Below, piece by piece: positions 27,248 through 36,772 of a stretch of DNA of 64,000 nucleotides (its first letter is position 1; every line of letters starts with the position of its first letter). Source of the DNA: CBDFMG01 sp965221205 [NCBI: bacterium] (GTDB lineage: Bacteria > SM23-31); NCBI GenBank assembly GCA_965221205.1, contig OZ244870.1, positions 2,294,001 through 2,358,000 on the forward strand, read 5' to 3'. Both the position numbers and the translations under genes were made by a program. The notes under the pieces are model-generated. The model was not told where the DNA came from. It was given only the letters and a program-made list of their open reading frames with translations, and did not search any database.

Positions 27248-28623
27248 ATGCGTAAGACACGGATTTTAGCGCCATTGTATTTAATCCTTATCCTCATACA
27301 GGGATTAGGTGCACAGACACAGGAAGCGCGTGCCCGCTATGAAACGATGAAAATGATTCGCAAAGAGAAGTTCGACCTGATCCTGCCCGACGCCATGAGA
27401 GATAATAATATCGACATGTGGATCCATGTGATGATGGGTGGTATAAACGATCCCCTCACCCTGGATCTTGGCGTTAGTGGTAGTATAACTGTGACCGACA
27501 CCATGACTTTTGTTATTTTTACCGATCGCGGTGACGACAGGATCGAACGTGCACTCCTTGGTGCCGGCAGAGGGGACCTTGAACTTTACGACATATTTGG
27601 TGCGGAACGAGATCTGCATGATTTTGTCGTTGAGCGCAACCCCAGACGCATTGCCATCAATATGTCGGACTGGCTTCCCGCATCCAACGGGCTAACCCAT
27701 ACCGGGTATCTGAGATTGGTCAAAATGCTTGGCGATAAATATGCATCAAGACTGATTTCTGCCGAGAATCTTATAACCGATTTCCGAGTAAGAAGAGTGC
27801 AGACTGAGATTATAGCCTTTGCAAAGATATGTGAAACACAGAGACAACTTATGGAGGAAGCCTATAGAAGGATAGTGCCAGGTGTCACCACACGGGAGGA
27901 ACTCGGCTGGTGGTTTCAGGAGCAGCTTTTGTCAAATGGATTAATTACCTTACCGAGTGGTCTGAACGCGCCAAGTGCATCATATTCCACGGCTCCGGGA
28001 CTGACGGGAGAAGTATCCCACTCAGAGAGAGAAAATGTTTACCAGCGGGGTGATTTTCTGACGTGGGACGTGGGTCTCAGGTATTTGAATTTCGGCACGG
28101 ACTTTAAACGAAAAGCGTATATCCTCAAAGAAGGTGAAACGTCTCTTCCGGCAGGGATTCAATTCAACATGTATGGGATCAGGGAATACAGGCACGTGAA
28201 ATTATCCGTAAGACCATCAAGATTGGCTATACTGCCGGTGAAATGGAAGTGATTGTTATTCGTGCCTTGGAAGATGCTGGATTTATTTACACGGAGAATA
28301 CCGACATTGGGTCAGAATATAGGGTGTTGATTAATGCGCTTGGAGATTCCGGAAAAACAGGGTTTTTTACCAGCAACCATAGTGTGGGAAATACAGGTAA
28401 CAGTGAAATTGCAGCAGGTCCTTCAATGGGGGCTTTCCGTAAGGGCCGCTTTCATTTTAAAATTCAGCAGAACCATCTCTTTGCGTTTGAGTTCCACATC
28501 CATGCCTGGGTGCCAGAATTGGGAAAAGTGTTGAGTATTAACTTCGAAGATGACTCGATTGTCACCGAGAAGGGAGTGGAGGCGCTCTATCCTCGGAACG
28601 ACGAGATTATTTTAATACCGTAA
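27248..28623 (+). pseudogene. secreted M24 (Xaa-Pro-type) peptidase interrupted by a 5-bp duplication
   Basis: The ATG at 27248 is preceded by a near-perfect Shine-Dalgarno (AAAGGAGGT) and encodes a signal peptide ending L-G-A-Q. The first frame stops at 28252; the remainder is in another frame to 28623. At 28157-28167 the unit ATTCA is duplicated in tandem; removing 5 bp restores one frame of 456 codons through A-G-I-Q-H-V-W-D-Q-G-I-Q-A-R-E-I-I-R. M24 features are present on both sides: W-D-V-G with T-D-F before the break, S-N-H-S-V-G and F-E-F-H-I-H after it. Expected role is periplasmic or secreted peptide trimming. It could be a recent pseudogene, a phase-variable gene, or an assembly error. 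Confidence 0.8.
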
Positions 28624-29205
28624 CTGTATCTGTTCAGAACAGTTTGGACAGATTTAGGCTTTTTAGGATAAGAAACACTATTGGCCTTGCACCAAACGCA
28701 TCAATTCTTTCTATATAACGATTTTCTTGGTACTATATCTAACCAATACACAAAAAAAGGTGTCTAATGAATAAAAAATGTCTTATAGGGATTATTCTGG
28801 CTAGAATTGTTTTCTGTTTTTTCGATTATCGATATAAAATACCTTTATCAAAATTACCATTGTCTGAAATTCCTTCAATGTAATATACGCTTTGATAATT
28901 TGCTTTTTATCGCTTGTACTTTGGCATGTCGCATCCATTAAAAAGTGAAATAAAATAGTTTGATTTATTACAAAAAATTTATAACTTGTACTCTAACCGA
29001 TAATCTTGTGTTATTGTCCCCAGTATTATCCCCAGCATTTTGGCAATATTTTTATATCAATAGATAGCAACCAGTAAGATATTTTGGTGAAAATATAGGT
29101 AAAATTATATTCAAAATAGTATATAATGATGATTAATGTAAATGTTGTACAATTATATCATTGAGACCGATCTCACAACCAAGACAATAAAATAGTACTA
29201 CCACT
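28624..29205. other. gene-free segment before the pyr operon, with a second AGDNTGD remnant
   Basis: 582 bp, A/T-rich. An ATG at 28767 opens a 38-codon frame starting M-N-K-K-C-L-I-G-I-I-L with no recognised relative. Around 29010-29090 the minus strand carries S-P-K-Y-L and, after a stop and frame break, N-A-G-D-N-T-G-D-N, matching the tail of the remnant beside tRNA-Val at 23.2 kb. A small inverted repeat TGAGA-CCGA-TCTCA (29162-29175) lies in the pyrR leader; no typical PyrR-binding loop was recognised. Confidence 0.5.
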
Positions 29206-29760
29206 ATGAAAACAAAAATAAAATCTCAGCTCCTTGATAAGTCGTCACTCAAGAAAACTGTTGAGTACATGGCTGAAGAAATCAAAAAACTCAATCCTGA
29301 TACGGAAAGTTTGGTGATAATTGGTATGCGTACAAGGGGTGCCCATCTTGCGCGCAGAATTTCCGATATTTTGTTTGGGAAACAAGATCATTCATCACTT
29401 CTCGGATTTCTTGACGTGACATTTTACCGGGACGATTTTCGGACTCGTCTGAAAACGCCGAGTGTACAGGCTTCACAAATTCCATTTTCGATCGATGAGA
29501 AAAACGTTGTCCTTGTTGACGATGTTCTCTATACCGGAAGGACAGTCCGGGCCGCGTTGGATGCGTTAATGGATCTCGGAAGACCTGCCTGTATTCAGCT
29601 TGCAGTCCTTGTCGACAGATGGCAAAGAGAACTTCCAATCCAACCTCAAGTGACCGGAAAAGATTTTGTCACCATGCACGGAGAAGAAATCAGGGTTCTG
29701 GTTGAAGAAGAAGACGGAGAAGACGGCGTGTATTTAGTTGAATTAGATGTTAATAGTTAA
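29206..29760 (+). CDS. pyrR: PyrR pyrimidine operon regulator / uracil phosphoribosyltransferase
   Basis: 184 aa. The PRPP-binding motif [13 protein letters not shown] is at about residues 101-113, with I-G-M-R-T-R-G upstream and the C-terminal [10 protein letters not shown] block typical of PyrR. The protein binds UMP and, in Gram-positive bacteria, pyr mRNA, causing attenuation; it may also form UMP from uracil. It leads the pyrR-pyrB-pyrC cluster. I see no clear anti-antiterminator in the leader, so the mode of control here is open. Confidence 0.93.
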   Translation: MKTKIKSQLLDKSSLKKTVEYMAEEIKKLNPDTESLVIIGMRTRGAHLARRISDILFGKQDHSSLLGFLDVTFYRDDFRTRLKTPSVQASQIPFSIDEKNVVLVDDVLYTGRTVRAALDALMDLGRPACIQLAVLVDRWQRELPIQPQVTGKDFVTMHGEEIRVLVEEEDGEDGVYLVELDVNS

Positions 29761-29777
29761 GTAAACGAAATACAACA

Positions 29778-30719
29778 ATGGGAAAGACAAAATTTTCATT
29801 TGCACGAAAACATCTTCTTGGATTAGAAGACTATTCTCGGGAAGAAATACTTCATATTCTTGATACTGCTGTCTCATTTAAAGAGGTTTTGGAGCGGCCG
29901 ATTAAAAAAGTTCCTACTTTGACGGGTATTACGGTTGTGAATCTCTTTTTTGAGCCGTCGACAAGAACGCGAATATCGTTTGAGTTGGCGGAGAAAAGAC
30001 TCTCTGCAGATGCAGTTAACTTTTCTGCAAGCACAAGCAGCTTGAAAAAGGGTGAGTCACTTAGGGATACTGCGCAAAATATTGAGGCAATGAAGATAGA
30101 TATGGTTGTAGTACGCCATTCCTCACCAGGAACACCGATATTTTTATCACAAGTCTTACAATCATCTATAATTAATGCAGGTGACGGTACTCATGAACAT
30201 CCGACACAAGCGCTGCTCGACATGTATAGTATCAGGGAAAAAACCGGAGATTTGAAAGGTCTTAATGTTTGTATTATCGGTGATATTCGCCACAGCAGAG
30301 TTGCACTTTCCAACATATATGGATTGAAAAGTCTTGGCGCAAATGTTGCCATTTGCAGTTCTCCGACTCTGATACCGAGAGATATTGATAAGTTTGGTAT
30401 CAGGGTATTTTATGATCTGGATGAAGCGTTGCAGTTTGCAGACGTTTTGAATGTTTTGCGCATTCAACTCGAACGCCAGAAAGGCGGGCTTTTCCCATCG
30501 CTCCGTGAGTACCGTGATCAGTTTGGTATTACCATGGACCGACTGGATAAATTTGACAAAAACTGGATTATAATGCACCCAGGTCCTATTAACAGAGGCG
30601 TGGAAATTGACACTGATGTCGCTGATTGCGAACACTCCATCATTCTCAATCAGGTGACAAATGGGGTAGCTGTTCGGATGGCAGTACTCTATTTATTAAG
30701 TGGAAGAGAAAATCAATAA
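29778..30719 (+). CDS. pyrB: aspartate carbamoyltransferase catalytic subunit
   Basis: 313 aa. The carbamoyl-phosphate site [13 protein letters not shown] is at about residues 56-68, followed by S-S-L-K-K-G-E-S-L and H-P-T-Q-A-L-L-D. The aspartate site lies in the later R-x-Q-x-E-R and H-P-G-P-I-N-R-G. It makes carbamoyl-aspartate in pyrimidine synthesis. No pyrI partner is visible, consistent with the PyrR-linked, unregulated class. It starts 17 bp after pyrR. Confidence 0.96.
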   Translation: MGKTKFSFARKHLLGLEDYSREEILHILDTAVSFKEVLERPIKKVPTLTGITVVNLFFEPSTRTRISFELAEKRLSADAVNFSASTSSLKKGESLRDTAQNIEAMKIDMVVVRHSSPGTPIFLSQVLQSSIINAGDGTHEHPTQALLDMYSIREKTGDLKGLNVCIIGDIRHSRVALSNIYGLKSLGANVAICSSPTLIPRDIDKFGIRVFYDLDEALQFADVLNVLRIQLERQKGGLFPSLREYRDQFGITMDRLDKFDKNWIIMHPGPINRGVEIDTDVADCEHSIILNQVTNGVAVRMAVLYLLSGRENQ

Positions 30720-30732
30720 TATTGATCAAGCT

Positions 30733-32046
30733 ATGATTAAACAACTTCGTGATAAGCAAATGAGCGGCTTTGTGCTGCTCAAAAACGGGCATGTTTGGGA
30801 TGCTGCTAAGCGCACATCGGACAAGATAGACCTTCTCCTCAAGGATGGTCGTATTGAGAAAATCGGAAATGTCGAAGCTGTTCCGGAAGACGCCAACGTA
30901 GTTTCAATTGATAATTGTACCGTTTTGCCGGGCCTCATTGATTTACATGTTCACCTCAGAGAACCGGGTCAGGAAGAGAGGGAAACAGTTGAGAGCGGGT
31001 GTGCTGCCGCTGCTGCAGGAGGATTTACAGCTGTATGCTGTATGCCGAATACGAAACCGGTAATTGATAATCAGGAAGTAGTAAGATTTGTAAAAGAAAA
31101 AGCAAGAGATTTACTTGTTGAGGTGTACCCTATAGGCGCAATCAGCAAAAACTCAATAGGAGAAGAGCTTGCTGAAATCGGGTACATGGTTGAGGCCGGA
31201 ATTGTCGGAATTACTGATGACGGTTTGCCGATTCAAGATAGCAGTATTTTACGGCGTGCTCTTGAATATTCTCAGATGTTCGATATTCCGGTAATTGAGC
31301 ATGCACAAGATATCGGATTGACCTACAATGGCTCGATGAACGAAGGATACTATTCAACAAAATGTGGACTTACAGGAATGCCGACTATTGCTGAAGATAT
31401 CATTGTCTCGCGGGATATACAATTGCTCGAATATGTCGGCGGACGGCTTCATATTCAACACATCAGCAGCGCTCATTCGGTTGATCTGATCAGAATGGCG
31501 AAAGACAAAGGATTAAACGTGACCTCGGAAGCAACACCGCACCACATTACACTTACTGACCAATGTATTCAAACATACGATCCGAATTTTAAAATGAATC
31601 CGCCATTGCGGTCGGAAGATGACCGAATAGCAGTGATTGAGGGGCTAAAAGACGGCACAATCGATGCAATTGCAACAGATCATGCGCCGCATGTCATTGA
31701 TGACAAAGAGGGGGAATTTGATAGAGCTGCTTTTGGCGTAACCGGCTTAGAGACTGCGGTAGGGATCTACTTTACCGAATTGGTCAATAAGCAAGGTTTC
31801 AAAGGGATTGAAGAACTGGTTAATCTCTGTGTAGTGAATCCGAGAAAGATTATGAATATGCCTGTGCCTGAAATCAAAGAGGGTGTTCAAGCGGATCTTT
31901 GCGTTTTAAATCAGGATACCAGGTGGACTGTGGAGGAAGAAACATTTTATTCAAAATCCTCCAACTCCTGTTTTCTCGATAATGAGCTTGTAGGTAGAGT
32001 TGTTGGAGTTGTCGGAAAAGGCCGCTATTGGCTTCGTCGTGAATGA
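30733..32046 (+). CDS. pyrC: dihydroorotase (or PyrC-like subunit)
   Basis: 437 aa from the ATG at 30733; ATG 30760 (M-S-G-F-V-L-L-K-N-G) or GTG 30700 are alternatives, and the family alignment alone would favour 30760. Amidohydrolase fold with the metal motif D-L-H-V-H-L-R-E-P-G, the later ligand His in E-H-A-Q-D, H-I-Q-H-I-S, and the catalytic Asp in A-T-D-H-A-P-H. These are complete, so an active class I dihydroorotase is likely. It closes the ring of carbamoyl-aspartate to dihydroorotate. The gene is 13 bp behind pyrB. Confidence 0.94.
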   Translation: MIKQLRDKQMSGFVLLKNGHVWDAAKRTSDKIDLLLKDGRIEKIGNVEAVPEDANVVSIDNCTVLPGLIDLHVHLREPGQEERETVESGCAAAAAGGFTAVCCMPNTKPVIDNQEVVRFVKEKARDLLVEVYPIGAISKNSIGEELAEIGYMVEAGIVGITDDGLPIQDSSILRRALEYSQMFDIPVIEHAQDIGLTYNGSMNEGYYSTKCGLTGMPTIAEDIIVSRDIQLLEYVGGRLHIQHISSAHSVDLIRMAKDKGLNVTSEATPHHITLTDQCIQTYDPNFKMNPPLRSEDDRIAVIEGLKDGTIDAIATDHAPHVIDDKEGEFDRAAFGVTGLETAVGIYFTELVNKQGFKGIEELVNLCVVNPRKIMNMPVPEIKEGVQADLCVLNQDTRWTVEEETFYSKSSNSCFLDNELVGRVVGVVGKGRYWLRRE

Positions 32047-32066
32047 AAAGTTAGGCAGAATAAATA

Positions 32067-32095
32067 TTGACAAAAAAAAATTATATTAGTACATT
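32067..32095 (+). promoter_or_regulatory. sigma-70-type promoter for the rplM operon
   Basis: TTGACA (32067-32072), 17-bp A-rich spacer, TACATT (32090-32095). It lies 20 bp after the pyrC stop and 30 bp before the rplM start, so the ribosomal operon has its own promoter with a short leader. Confidence 0.65.
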
Positions 32096-32124
32096 AGTGA
32101 GTTTTCAGAAAAACAGGGAGCATA

Positions 32125-32559
32125 TTGAAGACTTTTACAATAAAAGGTGAGTACAACGACAGGAAATGGTTTATAATCGATGCGCAGGATAAAATTCTTG
32201 GCCGTATGTGCAGCCAGATAGCATCAATTCTGCGCGGTAAACATAAGCCAGTTTTTTCTCCGCACAGAGATGTCGGTGATTTTGTTGTTGTGGTGAATGC
32301 CGACAAGGTAAAGCTAAGCGGCTTGAAGGAAGAGCAGAAAGTGTATTATAAGCACACAGGATATGTCGGTCATCTTAGTACAACATCATTTAAGCATATG
32401 CGGGAAACTAATCCCGAATTTATTGTTCATGACGCTGTCAGAAAAATGCTTCCGCACAATACTCTTGGGCGGAAGATGCTGAAAAAACTTAAGATATATG
32501 TAGGAGAGAAGCACCCTCATACCGCACAAAAACCGGAACCATTGGTATTTAAAAACTAA
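32125..32559 (+). CDS. rplM: 50S ribosomal protein L13
   Basis: 144 aa. The family N-terminus (W-F-I-I-D-A-Q-D-K-I-L-G-R) and the block V-K-L-S-G-L-K ... Y-Y-K-H-T-G-Y-V-G are intact, and H-N-T-L-G-R-K-M-L-K-K-L is near the C-terminus. The start is a TTG at 32125, preceded by an AGGGAG Shine-Dalgarno; no in-frame ATG lies near. L13 is an early 23S rRNA-binding assembly protein. It is followed 15 bp later by rpsI, the usual pairing. Confidence 0.96.
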   Translation: MKTFTIKGEYNDRKWFIIDAQDKILGRMCSQIASILRGKHKPVFSPHRDVGDFVVVVNADKVKLSGLKEEQKVYYKHTGYVGHLSTTSFKHMRETNPEFIVHDAVRKMLPHNTLGRKMLKKLKIYVGEKHPHTAQKPEPLVFKN

Positions 32560-32574
32560 TCTGTCAGGTAAATT

Positions 32575-32961
32575 ATGGATGTTTATGTTGCCACCGGCCG
32601 GAGGAAAGAATCGATTGCACGAATTCGGTTGTTGCCCGGCAAAGGTGAAATAAAAGTTAATAAACGTGAATTAAAAGCTTATTTCAAGCGTGATTCATTA
32701 ACAACGCACATTTTAAGACCAATCGAATTGATTGGGCAGACTGACAAATACGACATTTTTGCCAGTGTTCATGGTGGAGGTTTGTCGGGTCAAGCAGGTG
32801 CAATCCAATTGGGGATTGCCCGGGCACTATCTGAAGTTGATGGAGATTTCAGAATTCAGATGCGCAAGGGGAATTTTTTAACACGTGATGCCCGTATTGT
32901 CGAGCGTAAAAAATATGGACAAAAGGGAGCTCGGAAACGCTTCCAGTTCTCCAAACGTTAA
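32575..32961 (+). CDS. rpsI: 30S ribosomal protein S9
   Basis: 128 aa. Starts with A-T-G-R-R-K-E-S-I-A-R-I-R-L, contains G-G-G-L-S-G-Q-A-G-A-I-Q-L-G-I-A-R-A-L, and ends with the basic tail K-K-Y-G-Q-K-G-A-R-K-R-F-Q-F-S-K-R that reaches the ribosomal P site. Standard length. Second gene of the translation operon. Confidence 0.97.
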   Translation: MDVYVATGRRKESIARIRLLPGKGEIKVNKRELKAYFKRDSLTTHILRPIELIGQTDKYDIFASVHGGGLSGQAGAIQLGIARALSEVDGDFRIQMRKGNFLTRDARIVERKKYGQKGARKRFQFSKR

Positions 32962-32988
32962 CCTATTTTAGGAAGGATTAATTAAGGA

Positions 32989-33708
32989 ATGCCGAGAGTC
33001 GCAATTGATGATTTGTTAAGCGCCGGGGTACATTTTGGGCATTTGACCCGTAGATGGAATCCAAAAATGCGCGAATTTATTTTTATGGAACGCAACGGTA
33101 TTTACATACTGAATTTAAAGAAATCACAAAAGTGTCTCGAAGATGCGTGTGTTGCGATTCAGAAAATAGTGCAAAAGGGTGAAAAAGTAATGTTTGTCGG
33201 CACTAAGAAACAGGCAAAGGATATTATAAAGTTTCATGCTGAGCGGAGCGGACAATTCTACATGAATGAGCGGTGGTTAGGTGGTACACTCACCAATTTC
33301 AGCACAATTAAGAAAAATATCAAGCATCTCCACAATTTGGAGAAAAAAGAAATAGACGGAACCTACGACAAGATATCAAAAAAAGAGATACACACTATAG
33401 AAAAACGTAAAGAGAAACTTTTAAAAGTTTTGAGTGGTATTTCTGATGTGAGCAAATTGCCCGGCGCAGTTTTTGTGGCTGATGTCATAAAAGACTTTAT
33501 TGCGGTTAATGAAGCACGAAAGCTTGATATACCAATATTTGGTATTGTGGATACTAATAGTGATCCCGATGGAATAACTTATCCGATACCGGGAAATGAT
33601 GATTCGTATAAATCAATTGAGATTATTACAAGGATTGTCAGTGATGCTATTATTGAAGTAGCAGTAAAAGATCAACCTGAAGAAGTTGAAGTTTCGGAAA
33701 CGGCATAA
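32989..33708 (+). CDS. rpsB: 30S ribosomal protein S2
   Basis: 239 aa. Family blocks: L-L-S-A-G-V-H-F-G-H, R-W-N-P-K-M, F-V-G-T-K-K-Q-A, R-W-L-G-G-T-L-T-N-F, and I-V-D-T-N-S-D-P. The C-terminus ends in a short acidic tail. S2 docks on the 30S platform near S1 and is placed before tsf as in most bacteria. A GGAAGG Shine-Dalgarno stands a little before the ATG. Confidence 0.97.
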   Translation: MPRVAIDDLLSAGVHFGHLTRRWNPKMREFIFMERNGIYILNLKKSQKCLEDACVAIQKIVQKGEKVMFVGTKKQAKDIIKFHAERSGQFYMNERWLGGTLTNFSTIKKNIKHLHNLEKKEIDGTYDKISKKEIHTIEKRKEKLLKVLSGISDVSKLPGAVFVADVIKDFIAVNEARKLDIPIFGIVDTNSDPDGITYPIPGNDDSYKSIEIITRIVSDAIIEVAVKDQPEEVEVSETA

Positions 33709-33729
33709 GAAATCAGGAGTATTATTCAG

Positions 33730-34332
33730 ATGGCTGATATTAGTGCAGCACTAGTGAAGGAATTACGTGAGAAAACCGGTGCCGGTATGATGGACTGTAA
33801 ACAGGCGCTTATCGAGGCTGATAGAGATATAGAAAGAGCAATTGATGTCCTTCGCACTAAAGGAAGAGCAAAGGCTGAAAAGAGAGCTGGAAAAGTAGCA
33901 AAAGAAGGTATAATCGAAGCATACATTCATCCGGGAAACAGGTTGGGTGTACTCGTTGAACTCAATTGTGAAACTGATTTTGTTGCAAAAACAGATATTT
34001 TTAAAGCACTCTCACGCGATTTGGCCATGCAAATTGCAGCTTCAAATCCAAGTGTAATTCAGCGTGAAGATCTTAATCAGGAAGATATCAATCATGAGCT
34101 TGAAATCTACAAAGGTCAGGCACGAAACGAAAAAAAACCAGAAAATATTATTGAAAAAATCGCACTTGGAAAATTAGAGAAATACTATAAAGAAGTGTGT
34201 TTGCTTGAGCAGGTATATATAAAAGATTCCAGTCTGACAGTGAACGATCTTGTTATGGATTATAAGTCCAAACTGGGTGAAAATGTTCAAATATCACGTT
34301 TTGTAAGATACAGACTCGGAGAAGGTAATTAG
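33730..34332 (+). CDS. tsf: elongation factor Ts, short form
   Basis: 200 aa, shorter than the roughly 280 of E. coli but like the short EF-Ts of Thermus. The N-terminal UBA-like domain (L-R-E-K-T-G-A-G-M-M-D-C-K-Q-A-L) is complete, with A-Y-I-H-P-G and N-C-E-T-D-F-V-A following. Only one core subdomain remains. EF-Ts exchanges GDP for GTP on EF-Tu. It follows rpsB by 21 bp. Confidence 0.95.
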   Translation: MADISAALVKELREKTGAGMMDCKQALIEADRDIERAIDVLRTKGRAKAEKRAGKVAKEGIIEAYIHPGNRLGVLVELNCETDFVAKTDIFKALSRDLAMQIAASNPSVIQREDLNQEDINHELEIYKGQARNEKKPENIIEKIALGKLEKYYKEVCLLEQVYIKDSSLTVNDLVMDYKSKLGENVQISRFVRYRLGEGN

Positions 34333-34388
34333 TTTTTATTCCTCCTTAATTTCTTTTCAAACTAGTACAAATTCATAATCTCAATTTC

Positions 34389-35117
34389 ATGTCATCCGCA
34401 CGCTATAATCGGGTAATATTGAAAGTAAGTGGAGAGCTTCTGGCCGGGTCGAAACATTTCGGCATTGATCCGGAAGTTATGCACACTGTCGCCTCAGAAA
34501 TCAAAGATGCGCACGATTTAGGTGTCGGTCTTGGTGTTATTATTGGTGGCGGAAATATTGTTCGCGGACTCGATGCTGCTGCCAAGGGTATGGAGCGACT
34601 CACAGGCGATAATATGGGCATGCTCGCCACAATTATCAATTCTATTGCACTTCAGGATAATCTTGAGCAGCTTAATGTTGATACACGGGTTTGTTCGGCA
34701 ATCAATGTCGAGCAAATAGCAGAACCATTTATACGGAGAAGGGCACTTCGTCATCTTGAGAAAAAAAGAGTAGTTATTATTGCCGCTGGCACAGGCAATC
34801 CCAATTTCACAACTGATACTGCTGCAGCACTTAGGGCGGTTGAACTTGATGCTGATATTATTCTCAAAGGCACGAGAGTGGACGGTGTGTATGATTCTGA
34901 TCCTGAAAAAAACAAAAATGCGTTTCGATATGAGGAGCTTACCTATTTAGATGTTGTCAGTAAGGGATTGAAAGTAATGGACACAACTGCTATTACACTT
35001 TCAATGGACAACGATGTTCCAGTCAGAATATTTAACTTCACAGAATCTGGAAATTTCTTGAAAATTATACAGGGAGAAAATATAGGTACAATTGTGAGAG
35101 GCGAACACCATGGTTGA
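34389..35117 (+). CDS. pyrH: UMP kinase
   Basis: 242 aa. Amino-acid-kinase fold: L-K-V-S-G-E-L-L-A-G near the N-terminus, G-G-G-N-I-V-R-G, A-A-G-T-G-N-P-N-F-T-T-D-T-A-A and K-G-T-R-V-D-G-V-Y. It phosphorylates UMP to UDP and joins the rpsB-tsf-pyrH-frr order found in most bacteria. It overlaps frr by 8 bp. Confidence 0.97.
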   Translation: MSSARYNRVILKVSGELLAGSKHFGIDPEVMHTVASEIKDAHDLGVGLGVIIGGGNIVRGLDAAAKGMERLTGDNMGMLATIINSIALQDNLEQLNVDTRVCSAINVEQIAEPFIRRRALRHLEKKRVVIIAAGTGNPNFTTDTAAALRAVELDADIILKGTRVDGVYDSDPEKNKNAFRYEELTYLDVVSKGLKVMDTTAITLSMDNDVPVRIFNFTESGNFLKIIQGENIGTIVRGEHHG

Positions 35118-35667
35118 CGAGCAGATTCAACATGCCAAAGAAAACATGGAAAAAGCTATCCAGACCGTCCATAAGGAATTGATTCATATCAGAACCGGAA
35201 AAGCAACAACAGCGCTATTAGATAATGTCAAAGTAGCGTGCTACGGACAAATGATGCCATTGAATCAAGTTGCATCTGTCAACACACCGGAAGTCCGTTT
35301 ATTGACTGTGCAGCCATGGGATAAAGGGCTGATGCGTGAGATTGAAAAAGCGATTATGAAATCTAATTTTGGTCTAAACCCAACAAACGACGGACACTTA
35401 ATACGAATTGCAATTCCCCAGCTCACCGAGGAACGCAGAAAAGAGTTGGTGAAGCTTGTGAAGAAGTTTGGGGAAGATGGAAAAATATCAGTTCGTAATA
35501 TCAGACGGGATGTTAACGACAAATTGAAAAAGATGCTCAAAAACAAAGAAATTCCTGAAGATGAGCTCTACCGTACTCAAGAAGAAAGCCAGAAAGCTAC
35601 TGACAATGCTATTAAAAAAATAGATGAGATAGTTGATAAAAAAGAAGCCGAAGTAATGCAAGTTTAG
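35110..35667 (+). CDS. frr: ribosome recycling factor
   Basis: 185 aa, normal size. Family blocks: H-I-R-T-G-K-A-T, V-A-S-V-N-T-P-E, L-T-V-Q-P-W-D, R-I-A-I-P-Q-L-T-E-E-R-R-K-E-L, and the long C-terminal coiled coil. RRF with EF-G splits post-termination ribosomes. Last gene of the operon, followed by a strong terminator. Confidence 0.97.
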   Translation: MVDEQIQHAKENMEKAIQTVHKELIHIRTGKATTALLDNVKVACYGQMMPLNQVASVNTPEVRLLTVQPWDKGLMREIEKAIMKSNFGLNPTNDGHLIRIAIPQLTEERRKELVKLVKKFGEDGKISVRNIRRDVNDKLKKMLKNKEIPEDELYRTQEESQKATDNAIKKIDEIVDKKEAEVMQV

Positions 35668-35683
35668 CAAATATGATTTTTTC

Positions 35684-35713
35684 AAAAGCCTCGATTATAA
35701 TCGGGGCTTTTTT
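35684..35713 (+). terminator. rho-independent terminator of the rplM-frr operon
   Basis: A 12-bp stem AAAAGCCTCGAT / ATCGGGGCTTTT with one T-G pair and a TATA loop, followed directly by a T-rich run. It starts 17 bp after the frr stop. Confidence 0.9.
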
Positions 35714-35853
35714 GTTTTCACATTAAAACATGACAGTATTGCTTTGCCTTGCTCCTAATAGAATTTTAAGACTCATACAAAGGGAACGTATTTCACACTT
35801 TTATGGTTGAATACCAGAAAGATACTTTCTCTAACATATTTCATGGTTTATTT

Positions 35854-36771
35854 ATGATCAAGTGTAATTCGATCATCCTCTTCGTGTATGTTATTCTTTT
35901 CTTTATTTCACCACCGGCATATGCCTTGCAGACTCCGCAATTCAAATTTGAATCTATCAGCGGAGGTAATGGGATTGAACCCGGTTCATTGAATGCTCCA
36001 TCTGGAATATCTGTAAGTTTGTCTGGTAACATTTATGTAGCTGATACAGGAAACAACAGGGTACAGTACTTCTCCTCAGAAGGGGAATTGTTACAATTTG
36101 CAGGAGGATTCGGGTGGAATGAGGCACAGTTTGATGAGCCTGTTTCAATATGGGCACAAGATGCACTTCATGTCTATGTCGCAGATAAAAATAATCACAG
36201 GATTCTTCTCTATGATAGTAATCTGAATGTAATTTTAGAGAGTCCATTATCAGGAGAATTTGACGAAAATGTAGAGGTGCAATATCCTGTGAGTGTTGCC
36301 AGGTCACGTCAGGGTGATCTATTTATAGTAGAAGGAGAGAATAATAGGATCCTGAAGTTTTCAGCTATTGGAAATTTCGAAGGTACTTTTGGAGGATTTA
36401 ACGATCTGGGAAGACCTCTTATTGATCCGGTAAAAATTATTATTTCTGAAAACGATATAGTATATATTTCTGATGCGGGATTGAATGAAATTGTTGTCTA
36501 TGATATGTTTGGTAATTACAATTTCAGCATTGGTACGCACCAAATAGAAAATCCTGCAGGTTTTGCAATTGATGAACAAGGATTTATTTATGTTTGTGAA
36601 ACAAACAAGGCTGTTGTCTCAGTATTTGACACTCAAGGCGGCCGTTCCGTAGGGCAGATACAACACCCGGAATTACATACTCCCATAGATGCCGCATATT
36701 CCAATAATAAAATACATATATTGGACTACCTGAGCGGTCAAATTATACGATTCGGTGTTGCGTATCAGTAA
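35854..36771 (+). CDS. secreted NHL-repeat beta-propeller protein
   Basis: 305 aa from the ATG at 35854, which gives a clean signal peptide ending P-P-A-Y-A; an ATG at 35803 would add 17 residues before it. The mature part is a six-bladed NHL propeller: repeated L-N-A-P-S-G-I-S-V ... I-Y-V-A-D-T-G-N-N-R-V, V-Y-V-A-D-K-N-N-H-R-I, and I-Y-V-C-E-T-N. Such domains bind proteins or glycans. It ends one base before the next gene, an outer-membrane protein, so an envelope role is likely. Confidence 0.85.
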   Translation: MIKCNSIILFVYVILFFISPPAYALQTPQFKFESISGGNGIEPGSLNAPSGISVSLSGNIYVADTGNNRVQYFSSEGELLQFAGGFGWNEAQFDEPVSIWAQDALHVYVADKNNHRILLYDSNLNVILESPLSGEFDENVEVQYPVSVARSRQGDLFIVEGENNRILKFSAIGNFEGTFGGFNDLGRPLIDPVKIIISENDIVYISDAGLNEIVVYDMFGNYNFSIGTHQIENPAGFAIDEQGFIYVCETNKAVVSVFDTQGGRSVGQIQHPELHTPIDAAYSNNKIHILDYLSGQIIRFGVAYQ

Positions 36772-36772
36772 A

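Noticed and set aside
29162-29175. Small inverted repeat in the pyrR leader as a PyrR attenuator
   Set aside because: A 5-bp stem with CCGA loop does not match the PyrR-binding loop consensus and no terminator follows.
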